The notes under the pieces were generated by a model. That model made no database searches, had not been told where the DNA came from, and was given only the letters and a program-made list of their open reading frames with translations. Positions 37,212 through 48,393 of a DNA stretch of 64,000 bases are shown piece after piece. Source of the DNA: Rhynchonema sp. JSB1_4 (taxonomy: Eukaryota; Nematoda; Chromadorea; Monhysterida; Xyalidae); assembly GCA_030248065.1 (NCBI GenBank), contig JASAMV010001079.1:1-64000 (forward strand). The letters run 5' to 3'. A program made the translations under genes and the position numbers. Every line of letters begins with the position of its first letter. The stretch's first letter is position 1.

Positions 37212-40200
37212 TCATCTCTTTGCACCGGTCAGCTGCCGAATTGTTTCGGTCAATTTTTTCTCATCCTCTAATTCGTTCTTCAGTCGTTCGTAGTCATTCT
37301 TCAGATCACTCAACTGAAATAATAATCAAGCACAGTCGTGAAATCGATTTTCAGTTTCGATTAAAATGTTACACATAAATAAATAAACCTGATTGTGCAA
37401 ATTCTGTTTTTCCAACTGCACATCGGTGTACTTCTGATGCGTGCTCGCGATATCATGCTTGAGCTTCGATACTTCGTCCGTTTTCTTCGTCAGGTGATTA
37501 CGCACAGACGTCAATTCGCCGGTTTTTTCTGCAGAACATCACAAAAGTCAGAGTCGTGCATCAATCAAAAATAACCAAACAATTCTAACCCTGAATAACG
37601 GCATCTCTTTCCTTTAGTTTGCGCAGTATCGCTTTGTTCTCTTCTTCTGTGTCGAATAATTTCTTTGACGTGCTGCAAGAGGGAAAATGTTAATTTATGA
37701 GGTGTGAAAACTTCATTCCAGGATGAAATAACAACCAAGACGACGCCCAATTCCATCCAACCTTTCAAATTTCACTTTCATTTCATCGTAATGTTTCCTG
37801 AGCACACCATGCAAGTCACGTTCCTGTTCATTCTCTTTGCGCAACGTGTCGAGTTCGTATTCCTTGATTTGCATCGCACGTTGACTCGTCGCTAATTGAT
37901 CGGACAAGGCAGCCAATCTGAAGGTGAGAGCACGCATAAACCTTGGCGATTAGTTCGTCCCAGTTTTGCTTTGTTCGTAATTTCCATGGAGAATATTTCG
38001 AGATTTACTATCATCTAACTTTAAACTGTGTTGAAGTATTCGGCAGACTTCCGATGAGCACGTTTTACGCAGATAAAAATGAATGGTCGTCTATCAATAA
38101 ATTTCGAAATGTCGTCAATAATTTTTTTAGCGCACTTTGTTTCATACGACGATTTGATGTTATGGGCTTGCCGTTGTTCGGTGTGCAACTGCGATTGTAC
38201 ATCGGTCAATGTACGTTTCAATTGTGCTCGTTCGTTGCGCGCATCCAACGCCTCGGCAGCTGCTTGGTCTGATTTGGACTCGGATGCACCGATCATTCCG
38301 CGCAGTTGTGACATCTGCAAATCACATGTACACCGTCTACCAGCACTAGCTTATTTACAGTAAATTATGATTAGACAGCAACAAAGATACCTCAGTCTCA
38401 GTCTCACGTTGTCTGGTCTGCAGCTGGCTGACCAATCGTTCGCTTTGTTGCAGTAGCAGCCGATTTTGAGACAGATAATCGTTCAGTTCTCGTTCTTTGG
38501 CCTGAGTTAAGGTCATCAGGTTTCAAAGCGACGCTTCGGAAATTATGTTGCCCATGTTCGCTACCTGCAGTCCAGCGATCTTCTTCTCATACATCTGAAT
38601 CAATTGTGATGTGGTGGCGTCGTGTCCAACCTACCAATAGAATATGAAGAAGAACTTCAGAAGATACTTGAAAAATATGTGGGAAATTGACAACAGTATC
38701 ACCCTAATCCACACTAACATCCATTCCGGCCTTCATCTTGCCAATCAGTTCGTTCACACATTCTTCATTCACAATGCTGCTCGGTTCGACGTTGTTGTTA
38801 TGCGCTGGTGGATGACCATTGGTCAGCGACAGGGACAGACCGTCAGAAGCACTGGAATGCGCTGCCCGAGTCTTGCTCTCGTGCACAGATGACACCAGCA
38901 ACGAGGTGAGACTGAAAATATTGAAAAAAGGAAAATCAGGCAGCATAACCAGTATGACAAGATGGGTGTTTGAATAAGGGACGCGAGAGCATTGTGTAAC
39001 TGTTCTATTTAGCAAATTATTGAACAAATTAATTTGGAGTCCTGTCTACGCCTAGGATTCGTGGGGTATTCGAGATACTATTTAAAAATATTTCCCTTCT
39101 TTCATAATACGTTCGCCGCAAGTATGTAGCAAACTTGGTGATCTACTAACGGTAAAAGGAGTGTGTAGCAGTGTGCAATATCCTGAATTCAAGATAGTCG
39201 CGTTACCAAGTCTTATCACCAAGTTTGAGGTGATCATGAAAGCGATCGCACGCACAATAGAGCTTCTTGGAGCGACTAAATGCCAAATATCAACACTGAA
39301 CGCCAACTGACCGTTCATAATTGAACGCATGTATCTGTGCACAATGCACCAACACACGCAATCCATCGTTCACACACTGGTCGTCGTCGCTGTGCAATGC
39401 GAACGCCAGCACAGGCACCAAACGGTTGTCCTTTAGAAGCGAAGCAATTTTGTAGCCCGGTTTTGAGTTTAGTTTAGTTGCCGGCGAAAAAAACCAAGTA
39501 CCAAGCGGGTCCGTGCAACAATGCCTGATTGCTCATCACACCTTGACTACCCTCACCTTCAACAATTTCCAATACTGATCTTTATGCGATTTGCAATGGT
39601 CCTTGACACAGCTGAGAAACTGCAGCAACGATAGCACGATTGAAACACCAACACGACTGAAATTTGATGAAAACGAAGTGCTATGCATTATAACCCAACA
39701 GTCACAACAGAATCCAATCACACCTCCACTCCGGCAACTCCGTCTGGTCAAGTTTGTGCAATGACGGTGTCTTTCTGACAATCGGATTTGTCAACAACTG
39801 TGTTTCGGCCACGTGTGCACACAACGACGCTGAGATCACGTCCAGTAGATCCGTGCGCAGGTTATCGTCTTGTGATATCACTGAATAATTAAAGCGCAAA
39901 GTATTGATTGTGACATATATAGTCTCGTGAGAGGGTCCGAAACTATATGCAGCTTTATACTACTCTAATATTACAATCTTGCTCACATTTATAAGAACTA
40001 AATGAAACACTGTTACACACTCCTTTTATGAATGACTAACTCCTGACATAGGTCGAGCATTAAAACAGCCACCAACCAGCAGCCAGTCTCAGACCATCCA
40101 CAATCCGTTGACATTGTTCGACCACAAATCGATCGTGTGTGTCAATTCGAGTCTTCACCGATGATTCCACCAATGTAAGTAGCGAGTCGGGTGGTAGGAA

Positions 40201-42396
40201 ATCGCCGATACGTTGGCCGCTCTCGAGTGAAATCTGTCAGATTATGAGGTTAGGTCACGACTGCGAAATCGATAACAACGTGCGATGTAATATGGCCATA
40301 AAATCAGCCATATAATCAGTGCTGCGCAAATTACCACGTTTCCAAATTATGCAGCGCCACTCCCCCAGCCCCAACCCCAACGCATGATGCGAAATGATTT
40401 GGGCAGTTTTAAGACTAAAAATTATGTATCGTTGAAACCCACCTGCAACAACCGCTTTAGCAGTTGACACGCTTTGCGCGGTGTCTGCAAATGTGTGGCG
40501 TGGAATGACGACGTTGTCGAAATAGATGCGGTCTCCACGATGGCCAGACATGGCGTCAGAAGGTGCGCCTGCACACGAATATAAGCATCAGAAAAGTGCA
40601 ACAAAGACCAACGAACAACAATTCTAGCGTGCATGGATCGTTAACCAACCTCTTGGTTGGCAGGTGCATTTCGCAGCGTAGTTGCAACAAGCGCGCACGA
40701 GCTCGGATGCCATATCAGACACAACAAAAGGTCGTAGATCTGCAATCATAAATAGCTGCTGCTTATGTCAGATAACTTTGCCGATCTCAGTGACTTGGCT
40801 GAAACATCTCACCAACCTTCGACACAGTTTCCGACTCTCGATGTAGCTCAACCAAGAGCACAGATGTTTGTTCCAAGCATCGAGGCAAATGAGGAAATGT
40901 CACCAGGGACTGCATGTATCGCTCAGATTCGTTATCTGAAAAAAGCAGAAATGTTTGATTTCTACTAGAAAAACTAAACAAGAACAGCAATTATGTTATG
41001 TTGCTTGAATATCAAGTTATGATTATGTCACATACCAGTCATATTCACGTCTAAGACGTTGGAATGCGACGCAAATTGAATGGCTGATTTGGAGCTCAAC
41101 ACCCGCAGCAATAGATCGACAGCAAATCGACGGGCCAACATGAAAATCAGTGACTGCGCGTCATCGTCAGGCCTGTATTGTCAATTACATTGACTGTACT
41201 TGAGAAATCAAAGCTTAATAAGCGACGAAGGACAAGCGCAAACCTGCTGAGAATGTTGAAAGCGCACGAGAACGTTTGCGGCAGATACTTGCTGGAAAAT
41301 CCCTGGAAGTGAACAATTGGGATGCGTTGTGCAACCGAGAGCAAATTATTGACTCGTACAAAACATCACCCACCAAATCAAACCCACCATTTCCTTCAAT
41401 CTTTCTTCACAGAAATACAGCAACGACAGCGCGCTAATCACAACGAATTTGTTGGCGTGGTTCAGTAGGTTCATCACCCGACGACAATATTGAATGTATT
41501 CCTTCTGAAACTATCTTTCCTCTGCTATAGTTCTTTCTCACTCTTTGTGACGGACGAACTGACCGATTTTCGCACGCTCGAGCGAATATGCGTGAATTTA
41601 AGCATAAAATTATTGAGGATCCCGAGACACAATGGCGTCCATTCCATTTCGGTCGAGCGACAACTGAACGGCAAAGAAATTAAAAGAAATTAAATTCAAT
41701 TGACAATCAAATAAAGACCACGAACATTTCATTCATCAGAAACGTCATCATTCCATCCACCCAACTTGATTGGTACGTGATACTAGAGTCGTAGGTTAGC
41801 AGCAAAATCAGTCGCAAATTGTCTACCAACGGACGTGGGCCGGTTTGTTCTTTGAGGCCTTGTTTTAAATACGAGTACAACGGACCACACAGCGACAGCT
41901 CGTCGGCGAAGTAGCTGCGCAGGTCGACATTGTAGTTTGCTACAAGACGATACAATGCAAAGCAACAATACAGTTAAATTCGCTTGATGCTGCTGAAATA
42001 ACGAAATGAACATTTTTCGAACCTAAACTCAATAACACAGCATTGATACGATCTTTGACCGATGGCGGTGCGTAACTGGCAGCCAACAGAATGGGGAAAT
42101 ACGACAACAACTCGCGAAGTTGCTCGTGGTGACGATAGAAATTGCGGCACACAACCTCGTTGCGTGAGAACTCGTAGACCAGTTTCTGAAACACGGCGTT
42201 TGTTAGCGACGTTAGTTACCAATAGCAGCAAGCCGCAGAGATCCGTAGAGCAGAGGCGCAAGGCGGCCCGACCGGGGCGGGCGAGCGGGGGGCGGATTGC
42301 GGCGGCGGGGGGGGAGGGGGGGGGGGGGCAAAAACAAAAAAAACACCCCCCACAACCACCACACAAAAAAAAAAAAAAAAAAACCCCCCCCACCGC

Positions 42397-42453
<57 letters not shown>

Positions 42454-44467
42454 CCCCCCCCCCCCCCCCGTAGAGCCAGCCCAACGCCTTCCCGAACCCA
42501 AACATGGATAGATGGAGCATGAAGGCCACTTCTGAGGGGGAGATACTATACCTTGGGGTTGGGGCCAAAAACGTTACCATTCCCCGTTGGTTAACCAGTG
42601 CTCAACCCCAGGCCTAAGCCCAGTTGCAAGAGTAAGCCTAAGAATATGCCTTATCGCTGGACCTGAGCAGTGCTGTGACTGAGGGAGGGATCCCACAATG
42701 GTACCCTACCCGCTCCAACCTGGTACACTAGCCCCCTGCCCGCTTCGCTGCGGTACCCTACCACCCCCTGCCCGCCCGGCTTTGGTACCCTATCCGCCCC
42801 GATTTTTACTCTCAAAATGCCTATCTTCCGGCCAATATGCACAAATTTCGACCGAGAACCCTTAAAGGTGCAAAAAATTGTGCGCTGCGCGCGATACAAT
42901 ACACTTATGGCACACAAAAATAGGCACCTCAAAGAGTTGTATGGTACACTACCCGCCCCAAGAAATCTTTCCTCCCTCCAAAATTCCAGGTACGTACACT
43001 ACCCCTACCTGCCCCGGATTTTTCCCCTATGTACCCTAACCGCCCCGCCAAAGTAGCCACAGCACCGTACCGTACCCAACCGGAGCGCGGGGACCACGTA
43101 CAGTACCGGCGGGCGAATAGGAAATACTGTACCTTTGGGGGCCCCACCCCCCTCCAGCCACAGCACTGGCACACCGTACTAGGAAGGGAAGATACTGTAC
43201 CTTTGGGCTGGGGGGTTTGAGCTCTGAAGTTAATTATTTTACTCCAAAAATGGGGATTTTTGGTCAAAAATACTAAAATTTCTGGCGGATTCGGCACGCA
43301 AGTGATCAGTACTTGTCTGTCTACCTCACAACTTTTTCATTAAAAAATGAATTTTCCACAAAAACTAAATTCAGAAAAATCGCAAAAATTGTGACAAAAA
43401 TCGGCCAATCGAGTAAAATCTCAATTCAAAACCTCGGGCCGGACCGAGCTTTGGCCAACCCGGGTCAGGCCGGAGATTGATAGATTTGGGGATCGGGATG
43501 GCCGGCCTGAAACTTCTGAATCTGCCTAAGTAACTTACTTTACTTCAAAAATGCGAATTTTTGGTCAAAAACACCAAAATTTCTGACGGATTCGGTAAGT
43601 AACGTAAGTGACCAGTGATTTGGGGAATCGGGATTGATCGAGATTGTGATGCGACCTCTGTGCCAGAGGTGTCAATCCGACAGTGCGGGCCGGGAAGTCC
43701 GGCCCGGCCCGGCCCGACCGTGGGAAAACTCGGTCCGACCCGGCCCGAGTTTTTTTACCAATTTTTTCAGGTGACTTTTCAGTTTGTTCTGATAGTGGGC
43801 TGGGCCGGAAAGTCCGGACCGGCCGGGCCCAATGGATAGTGACACCTCCAGTGTAGTGGCAGGCCCATGTGTGGGAGGTAAGTATGATGCGGGTGCGGGG
43901 TTGGGACCGGAAGCGTGAGAGGTATGATTTTGGTCACCCAAAAAGGCGAAAAAACACCGTTTTTGTGATACAATTTTGGCCAAAAATTGAGGTAAAAATA
44001 GTACTTTTTCAAAATTTTCGCCGAAAATCGCCTAAAAATAGGTATTATGGGTGGGTTTGCGCGCGGAGCGCGCGATTTGGCGCGCGCGATTTTTGGGAAA
44101 ATAAGGTCGAAAAACACCGATTTTTGCCTTAAAAAGGTATAAAATTGCTTGTGAGAGGTATGATTTGGAGTTGTGAGAGGTAAGTACTCAACCCCCCAAC
44201 CCCCCTCGGGTTTTGTGGTAGGTAAGTACTGAGAGGGGGGTAACACCCCCCCCCAACCCCCCCCCTGCCACTACTATGGACACCTCTGCTCTGTGCCAGA
44301 CCCCTCTGGAACGATAGAGCCGCTGACCTGACGACCCGATCAACGATAATAGCTGCACTAACGTCAAGATATTCTTCCAGGGATTTTGCCGTGCTTTCAT
44401 TCGGTTCGGAGTAGAATTTGTGCGCCAAATCGAGACAAGCGTCCACATCTTTCAAAACGTCTTCCAT
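37212..44467 (-). CDS. cip2a: CIP2A-like protein (PP2A inhibitor, ARM repeats plus coiled coil)
   Basis: In vertebrates CIP2A inhibits PP2A-B56 and tethers broken chromosomes in mitosis. The first exon starts MEDVLKDVDACLDLAHKFYS and joins (intron 42186-44335) to KLVYEFSRNEVVCRNFYRHH. ARM-region landmarks are LLLTYDSSITYQSSWVDGMM (human LTYNVKIFYSGANIDELI), FVVISALSLLYFCEERL (human TVVVFALSILSS) and KYLPQTFSCAFNIL (human NIHQTFQLIFNIL). The junction to the coiled coil reads CVNELIGKMKAGMDV, then SQLIQMYEKKIAGLQ, AKERELNDYL and LLLQQSERLVSQLQ, in step with human IEELIEKLQSGMVV...[22 protein letters not shown]. A long coiled coil continues to the stop after QLTGAKR. Intron 1 is 2.15 kb and packed with GC-rich repeats. 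USO1/p115 shares the ARM-plus-coil layout but fits these landmarks less well. Confidence 0.78.
42240..42470. other. Homopolymer and adapter-like tract, probable assembly artefact
   Basis: A GC-rich stretch beginning AGATCCGTAGAGCAGAGGCG is followed by poly-G, a mixed A/C stretch, about 54 consecutive A (42398-42451) and about 18 C. The start resembles the common Illumina adapter core AGATCGGAAGAGC at 11 of 13 positions. Homopolymer tails of this kind are typical of low-quality read-through. It lies inside CIP2A intron 1, so no exon is affected. Confidence 0.6.
42471..43230. repeat. GC-rich repeat block with GGTACCCTACCCGC units
   Basis: Repeated phrases GGTACCCTACC, GTACCCTATCCGCCCC and GTACCCTAACCGCCCC alternate with ACTGTACCTTTGGG boundaries. 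It belongs to the repeat filling of CIP2A intron 1. There is no coding capacity. Confidence 0.6.
43240..43850. repeat. GGGCCGG-rich interspersed repeat, copy in CIP2A intron 1
   Basis: Contains the phrases ATTTCTGGCGGATTCGG, GTGATCAGTACTTGTCTGTC, ACAACTTTTTCATT and runs of CCCGGCCCGGCCCG. The same phrases recur, direct and inverted, at about 62.05-62.3, 62.9-63.07 and 63.53-63.98 kb. Confidence 0.65.
43853..44274. mobile_element. Short element with GTAGTGGCAGG terminal inverted repeats
   Basis: The left end GTAGTGGCAGG (43853-43863) is matched by the right end CCTGCCACTAC (44264-44274). Internal sequence includes GAGAGGTAAGTACT, paired G/C runs and a GCGCGC palindrome. About 422 bp, no coding potential, probably a nested non-autonomous element. 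Confidence 0.55.
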
Positions 44468-44882
44468 GATGCTGTTGTGTTGGTGTCTAACTTTGAGACC
44501 TGCCGCTGCCGCCCCGACCCCGAAGCTCTTGGTGCGCTTCCTGTTCGTTCGGCGAACGGCCGCGCTACCTGTGAAAATAACAATATTCAACAGCAAACAC
44601 GAACAAAAAGCGTAGCAAAACCAAAACGACGCCAAAAATTGCAAAAATGCTGCCGACAAAAAATGAAAGCGAGAGAAAAATTTCAAACCGAGCCTGTTGG
44701 TGCAAGGCGGAATGTCCAGCTGAATGATGCTTCATGGAGCGCCAAGCGCTGACGTTGTCATGTCAGCAGCAGCGTGTTTCGTTTGGTTTTGTTGCCGTGC
44801 AGCGAACGAGGTGTCACCCAATCAGTGAAAGTGATCCATGAAGTTGTCGCCCTAACTGTTTGTAGATGACCCAATCACAATC
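44468..44882. promoter_or_regulatory. Shared head-to-head promoter region of CIP2A and the paraoxonase-like gene
   Basis: 415 bp separate the two divergent start codons, so both core promoters must lie here or be interleaved. No specific element is recognised. Confidence 0.5.
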
Positions 44883-47667
44883 ATGTCGGCATTTGGCATC
44901 ACATTCGGCATGTTCAAATTGACCGTGCTTGTGGCGCTCATTGCTGTTTTCAGCAGATTTGTGGCCAACATGCTGTGAGTTTGCGTTTTCGGCCCGAAAT
45001 TCGTTGAAGACTCCGTTCCCAATGTCCAATCACAATTGCAGAATGTTCATGGACCTCAACAAACGAGTCTACAATCACGTGCCGGGCTCGTGTTCGGCCG
45101 TCGCCGGCGTCGATTTTGGATCGGCCGATATGGACTTTATCGAGTCGATGGGGGCAATTCTAACAACTTCGGTTCGTTTCGTTCAGTCATCTGGGCATCT
45201 GGTGTTTGGACGGGCATGGAACCGATCGAGCTCCACTTTGCTAGTTCAGTCTAGCGCCGCACTAACGTACCCAGGTAACTCGGGCCTGGAGGACCCAAAG
45301 CCAGCCTCGTCCCAAGTGTTGTGCTGTGCGAGCTCGACTGGCACACAATCCGATCGATAAAAGAAACCAGGCACTACCAAAAACCATTGACTTGGGATTA
45401 GAGAAGACTCCAGAACAGCAACCGTTACACGACGACACTCATGACAAGAATTGAAGTTTTCTCGACCTAACGAAATTGCTGCATTTCAGGGTTTACACTT
45501 ATGGACCAACTCTAGTGAAATGCCCAAGGGACACGACAGTCAACGTGAGCGAGGCGGCACTGTGTTCTGGTACAACGTGACCGGAAAGACCTCATGGGAG
45601 GTTAGTTCAAAGTATGCTGGTCTCCACGAACCTCACGCACAACCAGTTGGAACATCAGCTGACCTGCTTGGCATGAACCTTTTGAATCTGTGTATTTCCT
45701 CTGAAAGTTCGCAGAACTCAAGTTCATGTACATTCGCCGACTAGCGGCACAGCTGCTGGCGAGTGCAAAATGGGTACCTCGGAAAAGCGGGTGACTCCGA
45801 GGCCCGAGAGCTGAAACATCAGCAGTTTTGCTGCAGACTCGAATCGAGAGCAAGAGCCTGAACGACAAGACGTTCAATCCGCAAGGCATATCGGTGTGGA
45901 GCGAGGGCAAGCAGATCACCGTATTTGTTGTCAACCATCGCAAACGCTGGGACACGATAGAGGTGTTCAGATACAAGGAAGTGGGACAGGAGAAGGTCTT
46001 GAAACACATGAAGACGGTCAAGAGTCCGTTGTTCAGCAAGTTAGTATGTTCGCTGTCGCTTCTAATATGTCCTTCAGAATGCCTGTCCGAATGTTGCCAT
46101 TCACAATACACGCATGAGTTCCATTGTTCGGGTCCACACACACGAAAACCAGGAACCCCATGTGAACTGTAAAAGATGGAAAGTTCGAGCAGTGAACAGT
46201 TTATGATGCCAGAACCGTGTGAGCCTTCTTATTTTCGTGCGAAGTGCAGGAGTTGTGTGTTGTACCGAAATTCTCATGGAATTTATTATGTTCAAGTCCA
46301 GCTTTTGATCAATCTGGGTTGAGCTTGGAGCAGCCACATACTGGTTTCGTGGTTTCAGTTGCGTTTCTGTTTCGTTTGATTTGAGATGTGCTCTGTTCCA
46401 GACAGAGACAACAGGGCTCACTTTGACAAAGCTGTTTGCGAACACACACGTCAACTATACGAATGGTAGTCTCATGTGACACCACTATATACACATATAC
46501 CTGTTATACATATGGGTCATGTACATGCAGGCACCAGCCTCTGTTTACCCAGCAACACCTTGTTTGCAGCCTGAACGACGTGTTAGCCGTGGGAGCCAAC
46601 CAATTTTACGCCGCCAACTTCTACTATTTCAAACAACCGACGTGGCGTGTCGCCGAAGTGTACAGCGGGGCACGGCTAGGCAACGTGCTCTACTTTGACG
46701 GACGGAATGCTAGTGCTGTCGTCAAGTGGGTGCAATCGCCAACCGCACTCGCGTTGGACAAGGGCAAGAAGTGCGTGGAAATGTGATATGGTATTTATAA
46801 TCGTATCAGACATCAATTATATCCAAACTGGACAACTTCAATGCAGATTTCTGTACGTGTCATCACTGGTGGGCGAGCGCATTCTGGTATACAAAGTAGA
46901 GTCGGATCGTAATCTGACATACCATTCCGTGAGTTTTCGCAATTTTTCTCGGCAATGTTATTTTCTTGATGACGCTTCATGGCGGTTTTGTCAAAAAACA
47001 GGACATCCCGCTCAACACGAGCCCCGATCAACTGTTCGTCGACCCCTACACGGCCGATCTCTATGTCGCCTGTCATCCAAGCAAAAGTCGATTCCTCTAT
47101 TACGCCACCACCGCACCTGATGAGGCACAAATACCGTCACAGGTGGTTTGGGTGATGTTTCACTAAAGTGATTGGGGGGTGTTGCGTGGTCAGCTGTCGT
47201 CGAACTTGGCATTCGTTTTTCATGGTTCCTGTCACTTTGCTTTCACCGATATCAAACTTGGTGGTCAAGAGGCTTGCCTTTGTTACGTGACTCGTTTGCA
47301 CGGGACATGAGCTGTACCATCACCATCAGCATCGACCTGTCTATGGTTGTACCCAAACGGCTTACGCAGTGACCCTTATAGTGATATTACCAGCAAGACT
47401 GGAGATTTTCGGTCATTGTATGAACAATTTATGCAATGGACATGAAACTCTAAGCATCACTCAATGTACTTACTGTCGGGTCAGGTGCTGCGCATCCGCG
47501 GTCGTCCGACCAAACAGAATTGGCAGTTCTACCAGATGTACGCCAATGACGGTGCCACGATCAGCGCAAGTTCGGTCGCGATTCGACACAAGGACACGAT
47601 GGTCATCGGCAGTTTGTACCATCGAATGCTCGTTTGCGATATCGATTATCCGATGGCTTTGATGTGA
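44883..47667 (+). CDS. Paraoxonase-family membrane protein (MEC-6/POML-like)
   Basis: Eight exons join in phase to 380 residues: 44883-44974, 45042-45171, 45490-45600, 45837-46039, 46570-46770, 46847-46928, 47002-47142 and 47485-47667. An N-terminal signal anchor (FKLTVLVALIAVFSRFVANM) precedes a six-bladed propeller: GSADMDFIESMGAILTTS, SLNDKTFNPQGISVW, ITVFVVNHRKRWDTIEVFRY, LNDVLAVGANQFYAANFYYF, RFLYVSSLVGERILVYKV, LFVDPYTADLYVACHP and SSVAIRHKDTMVIGSLYHR. Compared with PON1 (GSED, NPHG, FDFANG, VDN), the second ligand of the acidic pair (D54) and N168 remain. E53 is Ala, catalytic H115 is Gln (NPQG), the N224 Asn is lost, and DN 269-270 becomes DQ. Loss of hydrolase residues with a membrane anchor fits the nematode MEC-6/POML chaperones for DEG/ENaC channels rather than an enzyme. 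Confidence 0.88.
45812..45821 (+). promoter_or_regulatory. TGAAACATCA motif in paraoxonase-like intron 3
   Basis: Exact copy that begins 25 bases before exon 4. The phase-correct acceptor is the later CTGCAG, although the motif itself also ends in CAG. Confidence 0.6.
47153..47162 (+). promoter_or_regulatory. TGATGTTTCA motif in paraoxonase-like intron 7
   Basis: Exact copy about ten bases after the donor GTGGTTTGG. Confidence 0.6.
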
Positions 47668-48393
47668 TTTTAAATGTTGTCTGGCGTGTCCGAAACCACC
47701 AGTAGGCGCACATTATTATTCCCATTGTTCGTTCTGTCATTTGGGCTCAGAGGCGTTATTCACACTCTGGATGGTGTTTGCATGCACACACACACATTTT
47801 GTGTCTCGTTTTTCGACTTTCCGTCGCTGTTTGTTGCTGAAAGTCTGATCTGATGTGCCACACGTTCATTATGTTTGCTGAAATTTTCATTTTTACATTT
47901 AACTGTAGGCAGCTTTGTCAAGATCAAGTTTTGCACCGTTCGTGCGTGTGTCTTGCGTGTGCCAACTTTTCTCCATTTTTCCAAGTTACAAAATCATACG
48001 CGCTTCATGAAAAAATGCATTCCTCAATTTATTGTACTCAAGTGATCAATATTCTAGTCCAAAACCGTGTGGCTGTGCCTCTCTATTCAAGTTTAAAAGT
48101 TATTGTAATTTGTGTTCATGATGTCTTTCGATAAACATGTGCAGTGGAAGAAAGCCTACATACGTTCATGTGTTGAGAACAAATCAAATGCATTTCAATG
48201 TTGTGGTTTATTTAATCAGTCCAATCTCCTTTGCATGTCTCCGGGAGAAGAAGGTAATTTGTCATCGTAGATCATTCATAAACTAGTCATTTTTTCACTG
48301 ATCCATTTGGTTCGAAGGCCTTGTATTTTGAGATTCATAATATTGAAATTTCAATGTCATAGTTTCATGTCATCAGTCGGTCAGTTTCTCTTT
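47668..48393. other. Convergent spacer between the paraoxonase-like gene and kinase 1
   Basis: AT-rich, presumably the 3' UTRs of two convergent genes. No gene is recognised. Confidence 0.55.

Noticed and set aside
41974..42580. Long open frames rich in Phe/Gly or Lys/Pro on both strands
   Set aside because: They are translations of homopolymer runs in the suspected artefact, not proteins.
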